A DNA stretch of 64,000 nucleotides, taken from Pseudomonas viridiflava (GTDB lineage: Bacteria > Pseudomonadota > Gammaproteobacteria > Pseudomonadales > Pseudomonadaceae). Position 1 is the first letter of the stretch; each line of letters starts with the position of its first letter. The position numbers and the translations under genes were made by a program. Positions 33,035 to 42,282 of this stretch are shown here, one piece after another. The stretch lies in assembly GCF_900585905.1 (NCBI RefSeq), contig NZ_UTVH01000031.1, positions 186,001-250,000 on the forward strand. Direction: 5' to 3'. The notes beneath the pieces were generated by a model that worked only from the letters and a program-made list of their open reading frames with translations, did no database searches and was not told the origin of the DNA.

Positions 33035-34263
33035 GCCAGGATCTCCTGAGTCTGTTCAGCGGCCGCCATGTGGTTCATGACGGTCTGCATGTCCTTGTCA
33101 CCGCGCCCGGACAGACACACCACCATCAGATGGTCGTCACGCAGGTTGGTCGCGCGTTTCATCGCTTCGGCCAGGGCGTGGGCAGTTTCCAGCGCCGGGA
33201 TGATGCCTTCGAGCAGGCAGCAGTGATGGAAAGCTTCAAGCGCCTCGTCGTCGGTGATGCTCACATATTCGACGCGCTTCACTTCGTGCAGAAAAGCGTG
33301 TTCCGGGCCGATGCCAGGGTAGTCCAGGCCGGCGGAAATGGAATGAGCGTCGGTGATCTGGCCGTCAGTGTCCTGCAGCAGATAAGTGCGGTTGCCGTGC
33401 AGTACGCCAGGTACGCCACCATTCAGGCTGGCCGCGTGTTTGTCGGTTTCAACCCCGTGGCCGGCCGCTTCGACGCCGATGATCTGCACGCTGCTGTCAT
33501 CCAGGAACGGGTGAAACAGGCCCATGGCGTTGGAACCGCCGCCCACACAGGCGACCAGGCTGTCCGGCAGACGACCTTCCTTCTCCTGCATTTGCACTTT
33601 GGTTTCCTTGCCGATGACGGCCTGGAAATCACGCACCATGGCGGGATACGGGTGGGGGCCGGCGACGGTGCCGATCAGGTAGAACGTGTCGTCGATGTTG
33701 GTCACCCAGTCGCGCAGCGCCTCGTTCATGGCGTCTTTCAGGGTGCCGGTGCCGGACGTCACCGGAACGATTTGAGCGCCCAGCAAGCGCATGCGGAACA
33801 CGTTGGCCTGCTGACGCTCGATGTCGGTTTCGCCCATGTAGATCACGCAAGGCAGACCGAAACGTGCAGCAACCGTAGCCGTCGCCACGCCGTGCATGCC
33901 GGCACCGGTTTCGGCGATCAGGCGTTTTTTGCCCATGCGCTTGGCCAGCAAGACCTGGCCGATGCAGTTGTTGATCTTGTGCGCGCCGGTGTGGTTGAGC
34001 TCTTCACGCTTGAAGTAGATCTTGGCGCCACCGCAGAACTCGGTCAGGCGCTCGGCGAAGTACAGAGGGTTCGGGCGGCCAATGTAATCGCGTTGAAAGT
34101 AAGCCATCTGCTCGATGAATTCAGGGTCTGCCTTGGCGGCTTCGTACTCGCGATTCAGGTCGAGGATCAGTGGCATCAGGGTTTCGGCAACATAGCGACC
34201 GCCGAACGAGCCAAACAGGCCGTTGGCATCCGGACCGCTGCTGAAGTTGGACTGTTGGTTCAT
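33031..34263 (-). CDS. trpB: Tryptophan synthase beta chain
   Basis: PLP enzyme condensing indole with serine. The start [10 protein letters not shown] has GGAGG directly upstream and gives 410 residues. The PLP lysine is Lys96 in HTGAHKINN; the phosphate loop is GGGSNAMG. It is the first gene of trpBA and divergent from trpI; in Pseudomonas this operon is activated by TrpI with indoleglycerol phosphate. Confidence 0.97.
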   Translation of the reverse strand: MNQQSNFSSGPDANGLFGSFGGRYVAETLMPLILDLNREYEAAKADPEFIEQMAYFQRDYIGRPNPLYFAERLTEFCGGAKIYFKREELNHTGAHKINNCIGQVLLAKRMGKKRLIAETGAGMHGVATATVAARFGLPCVIYMGETDIERQQANVFRMRLLGAQIVPVTSGTGTLKDAMNEALRDWVTNIDDTFYLIGTVAGPHPYPAMVRDFQAVIGKETKVQMQEKEGRLPDSLVACVGGGSNAMGLFHPFLDDSSVQIIGVEAAGHGVETDKHAASLNGGVPGVLHGNRTYLLQDTDGQITDAHSISAGLDYPGIGPEHAFLHEVKRVEYVSITDDEALEAFHHCCLLEGIIPALETAHALAEAMKRATNLRDDHLMVVCLSGRGDKDMQTVMNHMAAAEQTQEILA

Positions 34264-34380
34264 GTGACCTCCAGGGTCAAAGAAATGAGTGAGCCATGCG
34301 GCAATGAACACACTCTACCAGCGCCAGCGCCGATTAAAACCGATAAGATTGCACCAACCTGTCAGGAAAACTCACAGATT
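34264..34380. promoter_or_regulatory. trpBA/trpI divergent promoter and TrpI-binding region
   Basis: This 117-bp gap separates the divergent trpB and trpI. In P. aeruginosa, P. putida and P. syringae TrpI binds this gap to activate trpBA and repress itself. Exact operator boundaries cannot be fixed by eye here. Confidence 0.7.
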
Positions 34381-35280
34381 ATGAGTCGCGACCTTCCTCC
34401 GCTCAACGCCTTGCGCGCCTTTGAAGCCGCTGCCCGTCTGAACAGCGTCAGCCAGGCCGCCGAGCAGCTGCACGTTACCCACGGGGCAGTCAGTCGTCAG
34501 TTGAAGGTGCTTGAAGAGCATCTTGGCATTGCCCTGTTCGTCAAAGATGGGCGCGGCCTGAAACTCACAGATGCCGGTAATCGGCTGCGCGATGTCAGTG
34601 CCGAGGCGTTTGATCGCCTGCGCTCCGTTTGCGCCGAATTGAGCCGGGTCGATGACGAAGCACCCTTCGTGCTGGGCTGCTCTGGCAGTCTGCTGGCGCG
34701 CTGGTTCATTCCGCGCCTGGGACGGCTCAATGCTGACTTGCCCGACCTGCGCCTGCACCTGTCAGCGGGGGAAGGTGACCTCGATCCGCGGCGTCCGGGG
34801 CTGGATGCACTGCTGTTGTTCGCCGAGCCGCCGTGGCCTGCAGACATGCACGTGTTCGAGTTGGCCAGCGAACGCATCGGTCCTGTGCTCAGCCCGCATT
34901 ACGCGGGTTACCCACAGCTGCGCAATGCGCCTGCCGCCGCCCTGGCCGAGGAAGATCTGTTGCACACCACCTCGCGTGCCCAGGCCTGGCCCAGTTGGGC
35001 GGAGCAGAACGGCATCGACGCGAATACGCTGCGCTACGGGCAGGGTTTCGAGCATTTGTATTATTTGCTGGAGGCGGCCGTGACTGGCCTGGGTGTTGCG
35101 ATTGCGCCGCAGCCGCTGGTGCTGGATGACCTGCGGGCCGGACGCCTGGTTGCGCCGTGGGGCTTCAGTGAAACCCCGGCGCAACTGGCGCTTTGGGTGC
35201 CTGAACGTGCCGCTGACGGGCGGGCTCAGTCGTTGGCCAATTGGCTCAAGACCGAGCTTGAACGTTCAGGCCGCCCATGA
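34381..35280 (+). CDS. trpI: LysR-type activator of trpBA
   Basis: A 299-residue LysR-type protein with the winged helix [32 protein letters not shown]. Position divergent from trpBA identifies it as TrpI, which senses indoleglycerol phosphate. The start [20 protein letters not shown] is family-like; the open frame upstream lies antisense to trpB and is not coding. It converges on the DUF883 gene. Confidence 0.95.
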   Translation: MSRDLPPLNALRAFEAAARLNSVSQAAEQLHVTHGAVSRQLKVLEEHLGIALFVKDGRGLKLTDAGNRLRDVSAEAFDRLRSVCAELSRVDDEAPFVLGCSGSLLARWFIPRLGRLNADLPDLRLHLSAGEGDLDPRRPGLDALLLFAEPPWPADMHVFELASERIGPVLSPHYAGYPQLRNAPAAALAEEDLLHTTSRAQAWPSWAEQNGIDANTLRYGQGFEHLYYLLEAAVTGLGVAIAPQPLVLDDLRAGRLVAPWGFSETPAQLALWVPERAADGRAQSLANWLKTELERSGRP

Positions 35281-35290
35281 CGCGGCTCGA

Positions 35291-35617
35291 TCAGTTACCG
35301 CGCTTGCACAGCAGGTAAGCAGCCAGCAGGCCGACAGCGCCTACCGCTACACCAGCGGTGGTCCAAGGGTGCTCTTGAGCGTAGTCGCGGGTAGCGACTG
35401 TGGTTTCGCGAGTCTTGACCTTGACGTCTTCATAAACGTCGCTCAGCAGGCTGCGCGAGTGGCTCAGCGCGCTTTCAGCGTTGGCCTTGAGGTTCTTCAG
35501 GGTTTTGCGCGACTCTTCTGTCGAGTCGGATTTCAGACCTTCGAGCGCCTTCAGCAGGCTTTCGATTTCTGCTTCCATGCTTTGCAACGAGGCTTTACGA
35601 AGTGAAGTGGTAGCCAT
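35291..35617 (-). CDS. DUF883 (ElaB/YqjD-like) membrane-anchored protein
   Basis: A 108-residue protein with a long helical N-terminal part (residues 15-75, Ala/Leu/Lys/Glu-rich) and one C-terminal membrane segment (WTTAGVAVGAVGLLAAYLL) followed by a short basic tail. This matches the DUF883 family, which includes the inner-membrane ribosome-associated proteins YqjD and ElaB of E. coli. A stationary-phase role is known for those relatives; here it is inferred. Confidence 0.88.
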   Translation of the reverse strand: MATTSLRKASLQSMEAEIESLLKALEGLKSDSTEESRKTLKNLKANAESALSHSRSLLSDVYEDVKVKTRETTVATRDYAQEHPWTTAGVAVGAVGLLAAYLLCKRGN

Positions 35618-35782
35618 GATGTTTCTCCTGCAATGGTGAGTAGGCGTGTTGTTTCCGACTACAGGCTTTTCGGAAAGTGCAGTTGCGTTTGATTAAAGTG
35701 CTGAACTTTTCTCACGCTTTTCCCCACAGATGTAGGGAGCGTTATCACCGCTACGCTTGTAAAGCCCTTTAGGAGAACTGCC

Positions 35783-35998
35783 ATGAGTGATCATCACACG
35801 TACAAGAAGGTCGAGCTGGTTGGCTCGTCCACTACCACCATTGAAGACGCCATCAACAATGCGTTGGCCGAGGCCAGCAAGAGCCTTCAGATGATGGAAT
35901 GGTTCGAAGTGACTGAAACCCGTGGTCACATCGAAAACGGCAAGGTCGCGCATTTCCAGGTGACGCTGAAGGTCGGCTTCCGCATTACCCACAGCTGA
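35783..35998 (+). CDS. Dodecin family flavin-binding protein
   Basis: A 71-residue protein that in this family forms a hollow dodecamer storing flavin. The sequence [22 protein letters not shown] ... [29 protein letters not shown] is typical, with the flavin-stacking Trp in EWFEV. AGGAG precedes the ATG. Confidence 0.95.
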   Translation: MSDHHTYKKVELVGSSTTTIEDAINNALAEASKSLQMMEWFEVTETRGHIENGKVAHFQVTLKVGFRITHS

Positions 35999-36170
35999 TT
36001 GGCGCTGGCCAGCCCCTGCTGAACTTTTGCACTGGCTCAATGCCATATCCTGCGCTACACATCATAGAGTCTGACGTCGTGACTGTTTTTTGAGCAGTCG
36101 CGAGCAGGCATGTTTTTTCAGGTCCTCTGTCTTCCGAAGACCTGTTTGGCCCGATGAAGGAGTGTGACCG

Positions 36171-36395
36171 ATGAAGAAATTTCTATTGGCGTTAGGTTTG
36201 TTGAGCATTGCTGGCACCACACTGGCCGCTGGCAAGCCGTGCGAAGAGCTGAAAGCCGAAATTGACGCGAAGATTCAAGCCAAGGGCGCATCGTCCTACA
36301 CGCTTGAAGTCGTTGAAAAAGGTAGCGCAGGCGACAAGCAAGTGGTTGGCACCTGCGAAGGCGGCAGCAAGGAAATCGTCTATCAGCGCGGCTGA
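36171..36395 (+). CDS. DUF1161 small periplasmic protein (copy 1)
   Basis: A 74-residue exported protein with a signal peptide (MKKFLLALGLLSIAGTTLAA) and a short mature domain with two cysteines (KPCEELK and VGTCEGG), probably disulfide-linked. An AAGGAG site precedes the ATG and a strong terminator follows, so it is a single-gene unit. A paralogue lies at 39228-39461. In P. aeruginosa two such genes adjoin trpI. Function unknown. Confidence 0.85.
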   Translation: MKKFLLALGLLSIAGTTLAAGKPCEELKAEIDAKIQAKGASSYTLEVVEKGSAGDKQVVGTCEGGSKEIVYQRG

Positions 36396-36408
36396 TCTTT
36401 GTTGCTCG

Positions 36409-36446
36409 CACAAAAAAACCGACTCGATGCAGTCGGTTTTTTTGTG
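36409..36446. terminator. Rho-independent terminator after DUF1161 gene
   Basis: CACAAAAAAACCGACT, loop CGATGC, AGTCGGTTTTTTTGTG: a perfect 16-bp stem whose distal part is A/T, giving a U tract on either strand. Confidence 0.9.
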
Positions 36447-36518
36447 TCTGATTGCCTGCAGTCGCCAGCGCGTATCCCCTGTGCTGCGCGCCGTTTCGAG
36501 CTATTCATCCGTACCCCT

Positions 36519-36607
36519 GTAGGAGCGCACGAGCAACGCGAGGCCGCGATTGAGGTGTGTCAGACGAATCGCCATCGCTGCCTCGCGGTGCTCGTGAGCT
36601 CCTACAG
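36519..36607. repeat. REP-like palindrome, family A
   Basis: TGTAGGAGCGCACGAGCAAC ... GTGCTCGTGAGCTCCTACAG, the same family as at 13904 but with more mismatches between arms. It lies between a terminator and the convergent end of the LLM oxidoreductase gene. Confidence 0.8.
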
Positions 36608-36659
36608 ATGCGCGCGGTGTCGGAGTTTTGGAGATCACGACGGCCGCGAAAGTGCTGTG

Positions 36660-37661
36660 TCAGCCTCTCGCCACTTCAGCCAGGATTTCATACGAACGCA
36701 GACGGTCCTCGTGCTCGTACATGTCGCAGGTAAACAGCAGCTCGTCGGCATCGGTCTGCTCCAGCAGCACGTCAAGCTTGGCGCGGATTTTCTCCGGGCC
36801 GCCGATCATCGCCAGACCGAGGAAATCACCGACCGCTTCGCGCTCGTGGGGCAGCCACAGGCCTTCCATGGTTTTCACCGGTGCACGCTGCATCAGGCTC
36901 TGCCCACGCATCAGCGACAGGATGCGCTGATACAGGGAAGTCGCCAGGTATTGCGCGTGCTCGTCTGTATCGGCTGCCACCAGCGGGACGCCGAGCATCA
37001 CGTAAGGTTTGTCGAGCACCGCCGAAGGCTGGAAGTGGCTGCGATAGACGCGGATCGCCTCGTGCATGTAACGCGGCGCGAAATGCGAAGCGAAGGCATA
37101 CGGCAAGCCGCGCTGGCCAGCCAGTTGCGCGCTGAACAGGCTCGAGCCCAGCAGCCAGACGGGCACGTTGGTGCCGGTGCCGGGTACGGCGATAACACGC
37201 TGGTCAGGCGTGCGCGGGCCGAGGTAGGCCATCAACTCGGCCACGTCATCCGGAAAATCGTCGGCGCTGCCGGAACGTTCGCGGCGCAGGGCGCGGGCGG
37301 TCATCTGATCGGAACCCGGCGCCCGGCCGAGGCCCAGGTCAATGCGGTCCGGATAAAGGCTGGCCAGGGTGCCGAACTGCTCGGCGATCACCAGTGGCGC
37401 GTGATTGGGCAACATGATGCCGCCCGCCCCGACCCGAATCGTCGATGTGCCGCCCGCCAGGTAGCCCAGCAACACCGATGTCGCCGAACTGGCGATGCCA
37501 TCCATGTTGTGGTGCTCGGCCACCCAGAAGCGGTTGTAGCCCAGCTTCTCGACGTGCTGCGCCAGGTTCAGCGAATTGTGCAGGGATTCTGCAGATCCCT
37601 TGTCATGGCGCACAGGCACCAGATCAAGGGCGGAAATCTTGACATCAGCTAAACGTTTCAT
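36660..37661 (-). CDS. LLM class flavin-dependent oxidoreductase (MsnO8-like)
   Basis: A 333-residue TIM-barrel flavoprotein of the bacterial luciferase-like family. The N-terminus ([19 protein letters not shown]), [32 protein letters not shown] and [10 protein letters not shown] are typical of the MsnO8 subgroup. It is expected to use reduced FMN, but the substrate is unknown. It is monocistronic between a REP element and the osmC promoter. Confidence 0.88.
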   Translation of the reverse strand: MKRLADVKISALDLVPVRHDKGSAESLHNSLNLAQHVEKLGYNRFWVAEHHNMDGIASSATSVLLGYLAGGTSTIRVGAGGIMLPNHAPLVIAEQFGTLASLYPDRIDLGLGRAPGSDQMTARALRRERSGSADDFPDDVAELMAYLGPRTPDQRVIAVPGTGTNVPVWLLGSSLFSAQLAGQRGLPYAFASHFAPRYMHEAIRVYRSHFQPSAVLDKPYVMLGVPLVAADTDEHAQYLATSLYQRILSLMRGQSLMQRAPVKTMEGLWLPHEREAVGDFLGLAMIGGPEKIRAKLDVLLEQTDADELLFTCDMYEHEDRLRSYEILAEVARG

Positions 37662-37786
37662 AGGTCGTAGACGATCCTCGAAAGTGTCTGCAGGGTGGCC
37701 GGGTGCATGTCTGAAAAAAGTGCAGGGCCAGTTGAAACCTGCGGGTTGCTACTGAGGATAGGGCTTAAAGCCGGAGATTCAATCCC

Positions 37787-37809
37787 TAAAGTAGAAAAAT
37801 ACTACTTTA
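37787..37809. promoter_or_regulatory. Palindrome upstream of osmC, possible operator
   Basis: TAAAGTAG, spacer AAAAATA, CTACTTTA: perfect 8-bp arms 95 bases before the osmC start. It is AT-rich within GC-rich surroundings and could be a regulator site; no regulator gene adjoins. Confidence 0.45.
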
Positions 37810-37904
37810 TTTTACGAAAGGTCCGGCAGTTGAACTTTCCAAAGCGCGCTATCCTCAGAACTTCATTGCGCTTTGAAACCTCGTAAGCAACCCAAGGAGA
37901 CATC

Positions 37905-38336
37905 ATGAGCATCGTTAAAAAAGCATCGGCCCATTGGGAAGGCGACCTGAAGTCGGGTATTGGCAGCATCTCCACTGAAACCGGCGTACTGCGTGAAGCG
38001 CCGTATGGTTTCAAGGCCCGCTTCGAAGGCGGCAAGGGCACCAATCCGGAAGAACTGATTGGCGCCGCCCACGCCGGCTGCTTCTCCATGGCCTTGTCGA
38101 TGATCCTCGGCGACGCCGGCCTTACGGCAGAGAGCATCGATACCACCGCTGACGTGACCCTCGATCAGGTTGAGGGTGGTTTCGCCATCACCGCTGTTCA
38201 CCTGACCCTGAAAGCCAAGGTGCCAGGCGCCACTCAGGAGCAGTTCACCGAGCTGACCAACAAAGCCAAAGAAGGCTGCCCGGTATCGAAGGTGCTCAAT
38301 GCCACGATCACCCTGGACGCCACGCTCGTGAGCTAA
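37905..38336 (+). CDS. osmC: OsmC family peroxiredoxin
   Basis: A 143-residue thiol peroxidase protecting against organic hydroperoxides, induced by osmotic stress in relatives. The two catalytic cysteines lie in GAAHAGCFSMALS and KEGCPVSKVLNA. AAGGAGA precedes the ATG. The N-terminus KASAHWEGDLKSGIGSISTETG separates it from the Ohr subgroup. Confidence 0.94.
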   Translation: MSIVKKASAHWEGDLKSGIGSISTETGVLREAPYGFKARFEGGKGTNPEELIGAAHAGCFSMALSMILGDAGLTAESIDTTADVTLDQVEGGFAITAVHLTLKAKVPGATQEQFTELTNKAKEGCPVSKVLNATITLDATLVS

Positions 38337-38395
38337 GTCTGTGTAGCTGTCAGTCCCGGCCGCCATGGCCGGGATTTCCACCTTTGACCCGCTTG

Positions 38396-39055
38396 TTACC
38401 CTTCCACGTCCAGCATCCAGTGCTTGCGCACCTGGCGACGCTGCCAGTGCGAGTTGTACTGCACACTTTCCCGAGCCTGAGCGATCATCTGGCTGCCGCC
38501 TTCATCGACATTGGTCAGATTGAATGCACGGCTGGCGCCAATGGCATGCTTGTCTGAGCCATAGAACGCGATAACGCGAACCTCAAGGCTTGAGAACGAC
38601 CACTCTTCCCCCGGTTTGTGGCCCTGCATCGGCACGCCGTGCAGCAACGCCAGGCGCTGGATGAGCGTGGCGAAGGTACCGATATGGGTGAAGTCACCGG
38701 TGCCCAGCGGGCCTTGGCGCGTCGCGTTATGCAGAATCAGGTCCTGCTCGATCTCGCCTTTGCTTTCTTCGCGGATGTCCGTGACGTCGCAGCACAACTG
38801 TCCCTGGTTAGTGTTGAGGATCAGCACGATCTGATTGATGAAGATCGGTTCGGCGCTCATATTGCTGATCAGGCACAGGGAGCCGATGCCCTTGCCTGCG
38901 CCACGGTTGATGATGATTCGCGGCTGGCGCTGGCGGCGGTAGTTATTCAGTAACAGCTGCGCATAGAGAACCCAGACGACCAGCGTGCCAATGCTGATCA
39001 TGACGGTCAGAGCGTCCTTGTACTGAATAACCCATTGAATGAAGGGTGTGTTCAT
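38396..39055 (-). CDS. Hypothetical membrane-anchored protein
   Basis: A 219-residue protein with one N-terminal membrane segment (ALTVMISIGTLVVWVLYAQLLL), followed by a basic stretch (NNYRRQRQPR) and a mostly beta-rich cytoplasmic domain of about 170 residues. The arrangement suggests an inner-membrane anchor with the domain inside. No known family motif recognised. It is convergent with osmC and divergent from the second DUF1161 gene. Confidence 0.75.
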   Translation of the reverse strand: MNTPFIQWVIQYKDALTVMISIGTLVVWVLYAQLLLNNYRRQRQPRIIINRGAGKGIGSLCLISNMSAEPIFINQIVLILNTNQGQLCCDVTDIREESKGEIEQDLILHNATRQGPLGTGDFTHIGTFATLIQRLALLHGVPMQGHKPGEEWSFSSLEVRVIAFYGSDKHAIGASRAFNLTNVDEGGSQMIAQARESVQYNSHWQRRQVRKHWMLDVEG

Positions 39056-39227
39056 GCGTCTCTCGGTCAGTTGTTCGTCAGCCTCTGATGGACCCTGCCG
39101 TGAGAAGTTCGATGGGACTGACCGGCGCGGCGCGAACTTGCACCCTTCGCGGCCGGTCTATGCAAGTGGCAACAACGCGCCGGAATTTTTCCGGTGGCGC
39201 TGCAGGCGGCACATCGAGGAGTCGACA

Positions 39228-39461
39228 ATGAAACGTTTTGCATGGGCTGTACTGGGCATGTCGCTGGCGACAGGCGCCTTCGCTGCGCCCAAGGATTGCG
39301 AGGAGTTGAAGGACGAGATCGAAGCCAGAATCCAAGCCAACAACGTCAGCTCTTACACGCTGGAAATCGTCAGCGCAGGCGATTCCCATGATCCGGCCAT
39401 GGTGGTCGGCACCTGCGCCAACGGCAAAAGCGTGATCATCTATCAGAAAAACGATCGCTGA
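39228..39461 (+). CDS. DUF1161 small periplasmic protein (copy 2)
   Basis: A 77-residue paralogue of the protein at 36171, starting at the ATG after GAGGAG. The signal peptide is MKRFAWAVLGMSLATGAFAA; the mature part repeats the pattern DCEELKDEIEARIQANNVSSYTLEIV ... VVGTCANGKSVIIYQ. Both cysteines are conserved. The in-frame region upstream is non-coding. Confidence 0.85.
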   Translation: MKRFAWAVLGMSLATGAFAAPKDCEELKDEIEARIQANNVSSYTLEIVSAGDSHDPAMVVGTCANGKSVIIYQKNDR

Positions 39462-39474
39462 TATCCAGTCGCAC

Positions 39475-39888
39475 TCAGATGCAGCTCACGTTGTCTTCGC
39501 TGGCCAGTACCTTGCGCTGCGCATCCAGCAACCGCGCGCCGACATCATTGGCCAGCGAGCGTGCTTCGATCAGGTAGCGCTGCCCGGCAGCGAAGTGGGC
39601 GTAACGCAGCCTGATGTAGCACGTCAGCTCCGTGTAGTCGTCGCTCATGGCGCTGAAGCCGCTATAGCGCACTTCGTAGTCATAGCGGATCTGCAGCTCA
39701 TGGGTGCCGGGGGTGATCTGGAAATAGCGGCCATCGTATGTGGTGACGCCATCCGCCTTGTCAGCCATGATCAGCACACCGCTGCTGGTACGCAGGTCGA
39801 CCCAGGCCAGTTGCGCGTCGAAAGCAGGTAGCGGCCCGGCGCAGCCGGCGAGTAACGTCAGGGCAATGGCTATTGATAAGTGGCGCAT
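39475..39888 (-). CDS. Hypothetical lipoprotein
   Basis: A 137-residue protein from ATG MRHLSIAIALTLLAGCAG. The lipobox LAGC (Cys16) predicts lipidation and, with Ala at +2, likely outer-membrane sorting. The remainder is a compact beta-rich domain with a PGTHELQIRYDYEVRY motif like that in carbohydrate-binding-like or PEGA-like folds. It is convergent with the second DUF1161 gene and divergent from the aminopeptidase lipoprotein; the two 5' ends are about 90 bp apart. Confidence 0.75.
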   Translation of the reverse strand: MRHLSIAIALTLLAGCAGPLPAFDAQLAWVDLRTSSGVLIMADKADGVTTYDGRYFQITPGTHELQIRYDYEVRYSGFSAMSDDYTELTCYIRLRYAHFAAGQRYLIEARSLANDVGARLLDAQRKVLASEDNVSCI

Positions 39889-39979
39889 GATCGACTCGGT
39901 GTGGACAGGTCGCAATGAGATTGCGCGATGACCGGGTAGTGCGGCATAACGCGGCACGGTTCGAACTTCAAGGCGGTGT

Positions 39980-41035
39980 ATGCCGACGCTCAACATGTTG
40001 TGCCAGTGGCGCTGCGCGCTGCTGTTGACAGTCCTGCTGCTCGGCGGCTGTTCTACCTTCAGTTATTACGACCAGTTGGCGCGCGGCCAGTTGCAATTGC
40101 TGCACGCCCGCGAACCTGTGGACCGTGTGATCGCCAACCCGGACACCGATCCAAAGCTGCGCGAGCGCCTCAGGCTGTCGCAGCAGGCGCGGACCTTCGC
40201 CAGCCACCAGCTGCATCTACCGGACAACCGCAGCTATCGGGTGTACGCCGATCTTGCGCGTCCGTATGTGGTGTGGAATGTGTTCGCCACCGACGAGTTT
40301 TCCCTCACTCCGGTGACCCACTGTTTTCCGATTGCCGGGTGCGTGGCTTATCGCGGTTACTACAGCCTGGGCGGCGCCCGAGGAGAAGCAGCGTTGCTGC
40401 GCCAGGCAGGCAAGGATGTGTATGTCAGTGGCGTTGAAGCCTACTCCACCCTGGGCTGGTTTGATGATCCGATTCTGGGCTCGATGCTGGGCTGGGATGA
40501 CGAGCGCCTGGCAACGCTGATTTTCCACGAGCTGGCGCACCAGCGCTTTTATGTGCAGGACGATACTGAGTTCAACGAGTCCTACGCCAGCTTTGTCGAG
40601 CAGGAAGGCACTCGCCAATGGCGTGCAGCACGCGGCTTGCCGGTCGAGGTTGTAGCGCTCAGCCAGCAGCGCGATGATTTCATTCGGCTGGTCCTCGACG
40701 CCCGTGAGCGCCTGGCCGCGCTGTATCAGCAGCCACTGAGCACCGACCTGATGCGTCAGCGCAAGGCTGCCGAGCTCGAACGCTTGCGCCGCGACTACCG
40801 CGTATTGCGTGATCAGCGCTGGGCTGGCGATAAGCGATACGACGCCTGGATCGACGCGCCGTTGAATAATGCCAAGCTGCTGCCCTTCGGCCTCTACGAC
40901 CAATGGGTGCCCGCCTTTGCTGCGCTGTTCAACAACGTCCATCGCGGCTGGCCCGCCTTCTACGCCGAAGTCGAACGCTTGGGCGCACTGCCGCTGAGCG
41001 AGCGACGCGAAGCGCTGCGGGCGTTGATGCAGTAA
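39980..41035 (+). CDS. Putative zinc aminopeptidase lipoprotein
   Basis: A 351-residue predicted lipoprotein with lipobox LLGGC (Cys24) and the zinc-binding HELAH motif at residues 183-187, followed by a downstream Glu-rich segment (NESYASFVEQEG) that supplies the third ligand. This matches the Pfam family called putative aminopeptidase. Activity and substrate are untested inferences. A REP array begins directly after its stop codon. Confidence 0.85.
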   Translation: MPTLNMLCQWRCALLLTVLLLGGCSTFSYYDQLARGQLQLLHAREPVDRVIANPDTDPKLRERLRLSQQARTFASHQLHLPDNRSYRVYADLARPYVVWNVFATDEFSLTPVTHCFPIAGCVAYRGYYSLGGARGEAALLRQAGKDVYVSGVEAYSTLGWFDDPILGSMLGWDDERLATLIFHELAHQRFYVQDDTEFNESYASFVEQEGTRQWRAARGLPVEVVALSQQRDDFIRLVLDARERLAALYQQPLSTDLMRQRKAAELERLRRDYRVLRDQRWAGDKRYDAWIDAPLNNAKLLPFGLYDQWVPAFAALFNNVHRGWPAFYAEVERLGALPLSERREALRALMQ

Positions 41036-41038
41036 GCG

Positions 41039-41815
41039 ACGTGGGACCTGTTCACGTGGGACCGGCTTCAGCCGGGAAGAGGCCAGTGCAGCCAACGCAC
41101 CTCGCTCCAGGTGGGAGTGAGCTTGCTCACTAAGGCATGCGTCGTAAATCAGACGTGGGACCGGCTTCAGCCGGGAAGAAGCCAGTGCAGCCAATGCACC
41201 TCGGTCCAGGTGGGAGTGAGCTTGCTCACGAAGGCATCATTAAGCCTGGCACATCAGTGTTCGGAACGCCGCCTTCCCGGCTGAAGCCGGTCCCAGGGGG
41301 TTCAGGTGTCGAAAAATTGGGCGTGCAGCCAGCTTCGCGAGCAAGCTCGCTCCCACGAATTCGGTTTAGGTGAGCTTGCCCAAAGGCATGCGGCGTAAAT
41401 CAGACGTGGGACCGGCTTCAGCCGGGAAGAAGCCAGTGCAGCCAATGCACCTCGGTCCAGGTGGGAGTGAGCTTGCTCACGAAGGCATGATCAAGCCTTG
41501 CACATAAGTGTTCGGAACGCCGCCTTCCCGGCTAAAGCCGGTCCCAAGGGGTTCAGGTGTCGAGAAATCGGATGTGCAGCCAGTCCAACAGCTTCGCGAG
41601 CAAGCTCGCTCCCACAAATTCGGTCCAACTGAGCGTGCTCACGAAGGCATGCGGCGTAAATCAGACGTGGGACCGGCTTCAGCCGGGAAGAGGCCAGTGC
41701 AGCCAACGCACCTCGGTCCAGGTGGGAGTGAGCTTGCTCACGAAGGCATGATTCAGGCTGTCACATCAGTATCGGAACGCCGCCTTCCCGGCTAAAGCCG
41801 GTCCTATGTCCGAAA
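41039..41815. repeat. Composite REP tandem array (about 255-bp units)
   Basis: Family B palindromes start at about 41055, 41154, 41405 and 41666 in direct orientation and recur inverted near 41274, 41525 and 41784. Between them are GTGAGCTTGCTCAC and GCTTCGCGAGCAAGCTCGCT palindromes. The larger repeat unit is 251-261 bp, with two full copies and one partial. It is related to but organised differently from the 31.4-kb array. Confidence 0.87.
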
Positions 41816-41831
41816 TTGGCTGGCCCGAGCC

Positions 41832-42251
41832 TCACTCCAGCCCCGACATCTGCTGAATCGCTTTTTTCAGCTCTTCATCTGTGCACTCGCCGCAGGTGCC
41901 TTTGGCGGGCATGGCGTTGAGGCCGGTGATGGCTTTGGCCAGCAGCCCATCAAGCCCGCCTTGTTCATCGGCGCGTGCTTGCCAAGTGGCGGTGTCGCCG
42001 ATTTTGGGGGCGTTGAGCAGGCCGATGCTGTGGCAGGCGGTGCAATGCTGGGCGACGACTTCGTCGGTTGACTTGCCCGACCCGGCCACGGCAGCAGGAG
42101 CAACTGCCGCGCTGCTTTCACAGGGCTTGCCTTGAATGCACACCTGCCCCACCGGCGCCAGGCGTCTGGCGATATCCTCATCAGACGCCGCCTGCGCACC
42201 GAGCACCGAGAAAGCCAATACAGCGGCCGCTGCCAGAATCATCACCTTCAC
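41832..42251 (-). CDS. cycB: Cytochrome c5 family protein
   Basis: A 139-residue periplasmic monoheme cytochrome. The signal peptide is MKVMILAAAAVLAFSVLGAQAA, the heme motif CTACH has Cys70, Cys73 and His74, and the axial Met is in NAMPAKG. A pair CGEC near the C-terminus is typical of the c5 group. The start is GTG with AAGGG upstream. It follows pauR on the same strand by 31 bp, the same order as in P. aeruginosa. Confidence 0.9.
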   Translation of the reverse strand: MKVMILAAAAVLAFSVLGAQAASDEDIARRLAPVGQVCIQGKPCESSAAVAPAAVAGSGKSTDEVVAQHCTACHSIGLLNAPKIGDTATWQARADEQGGLDGLLAKAITGLNAMPAKGTCGECTDEELKKAIQQMSGLE

Positions 42252-42282
42252 GCTCAAAACCCTTGTCCGCCAGAGTGGCTGG

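Noticed and set aside
33070..34380. 5' extension of trpI
   Set aside because: Open frame extends upstream only as antisense to trpB; the LysR N-terminus begins at 34381.
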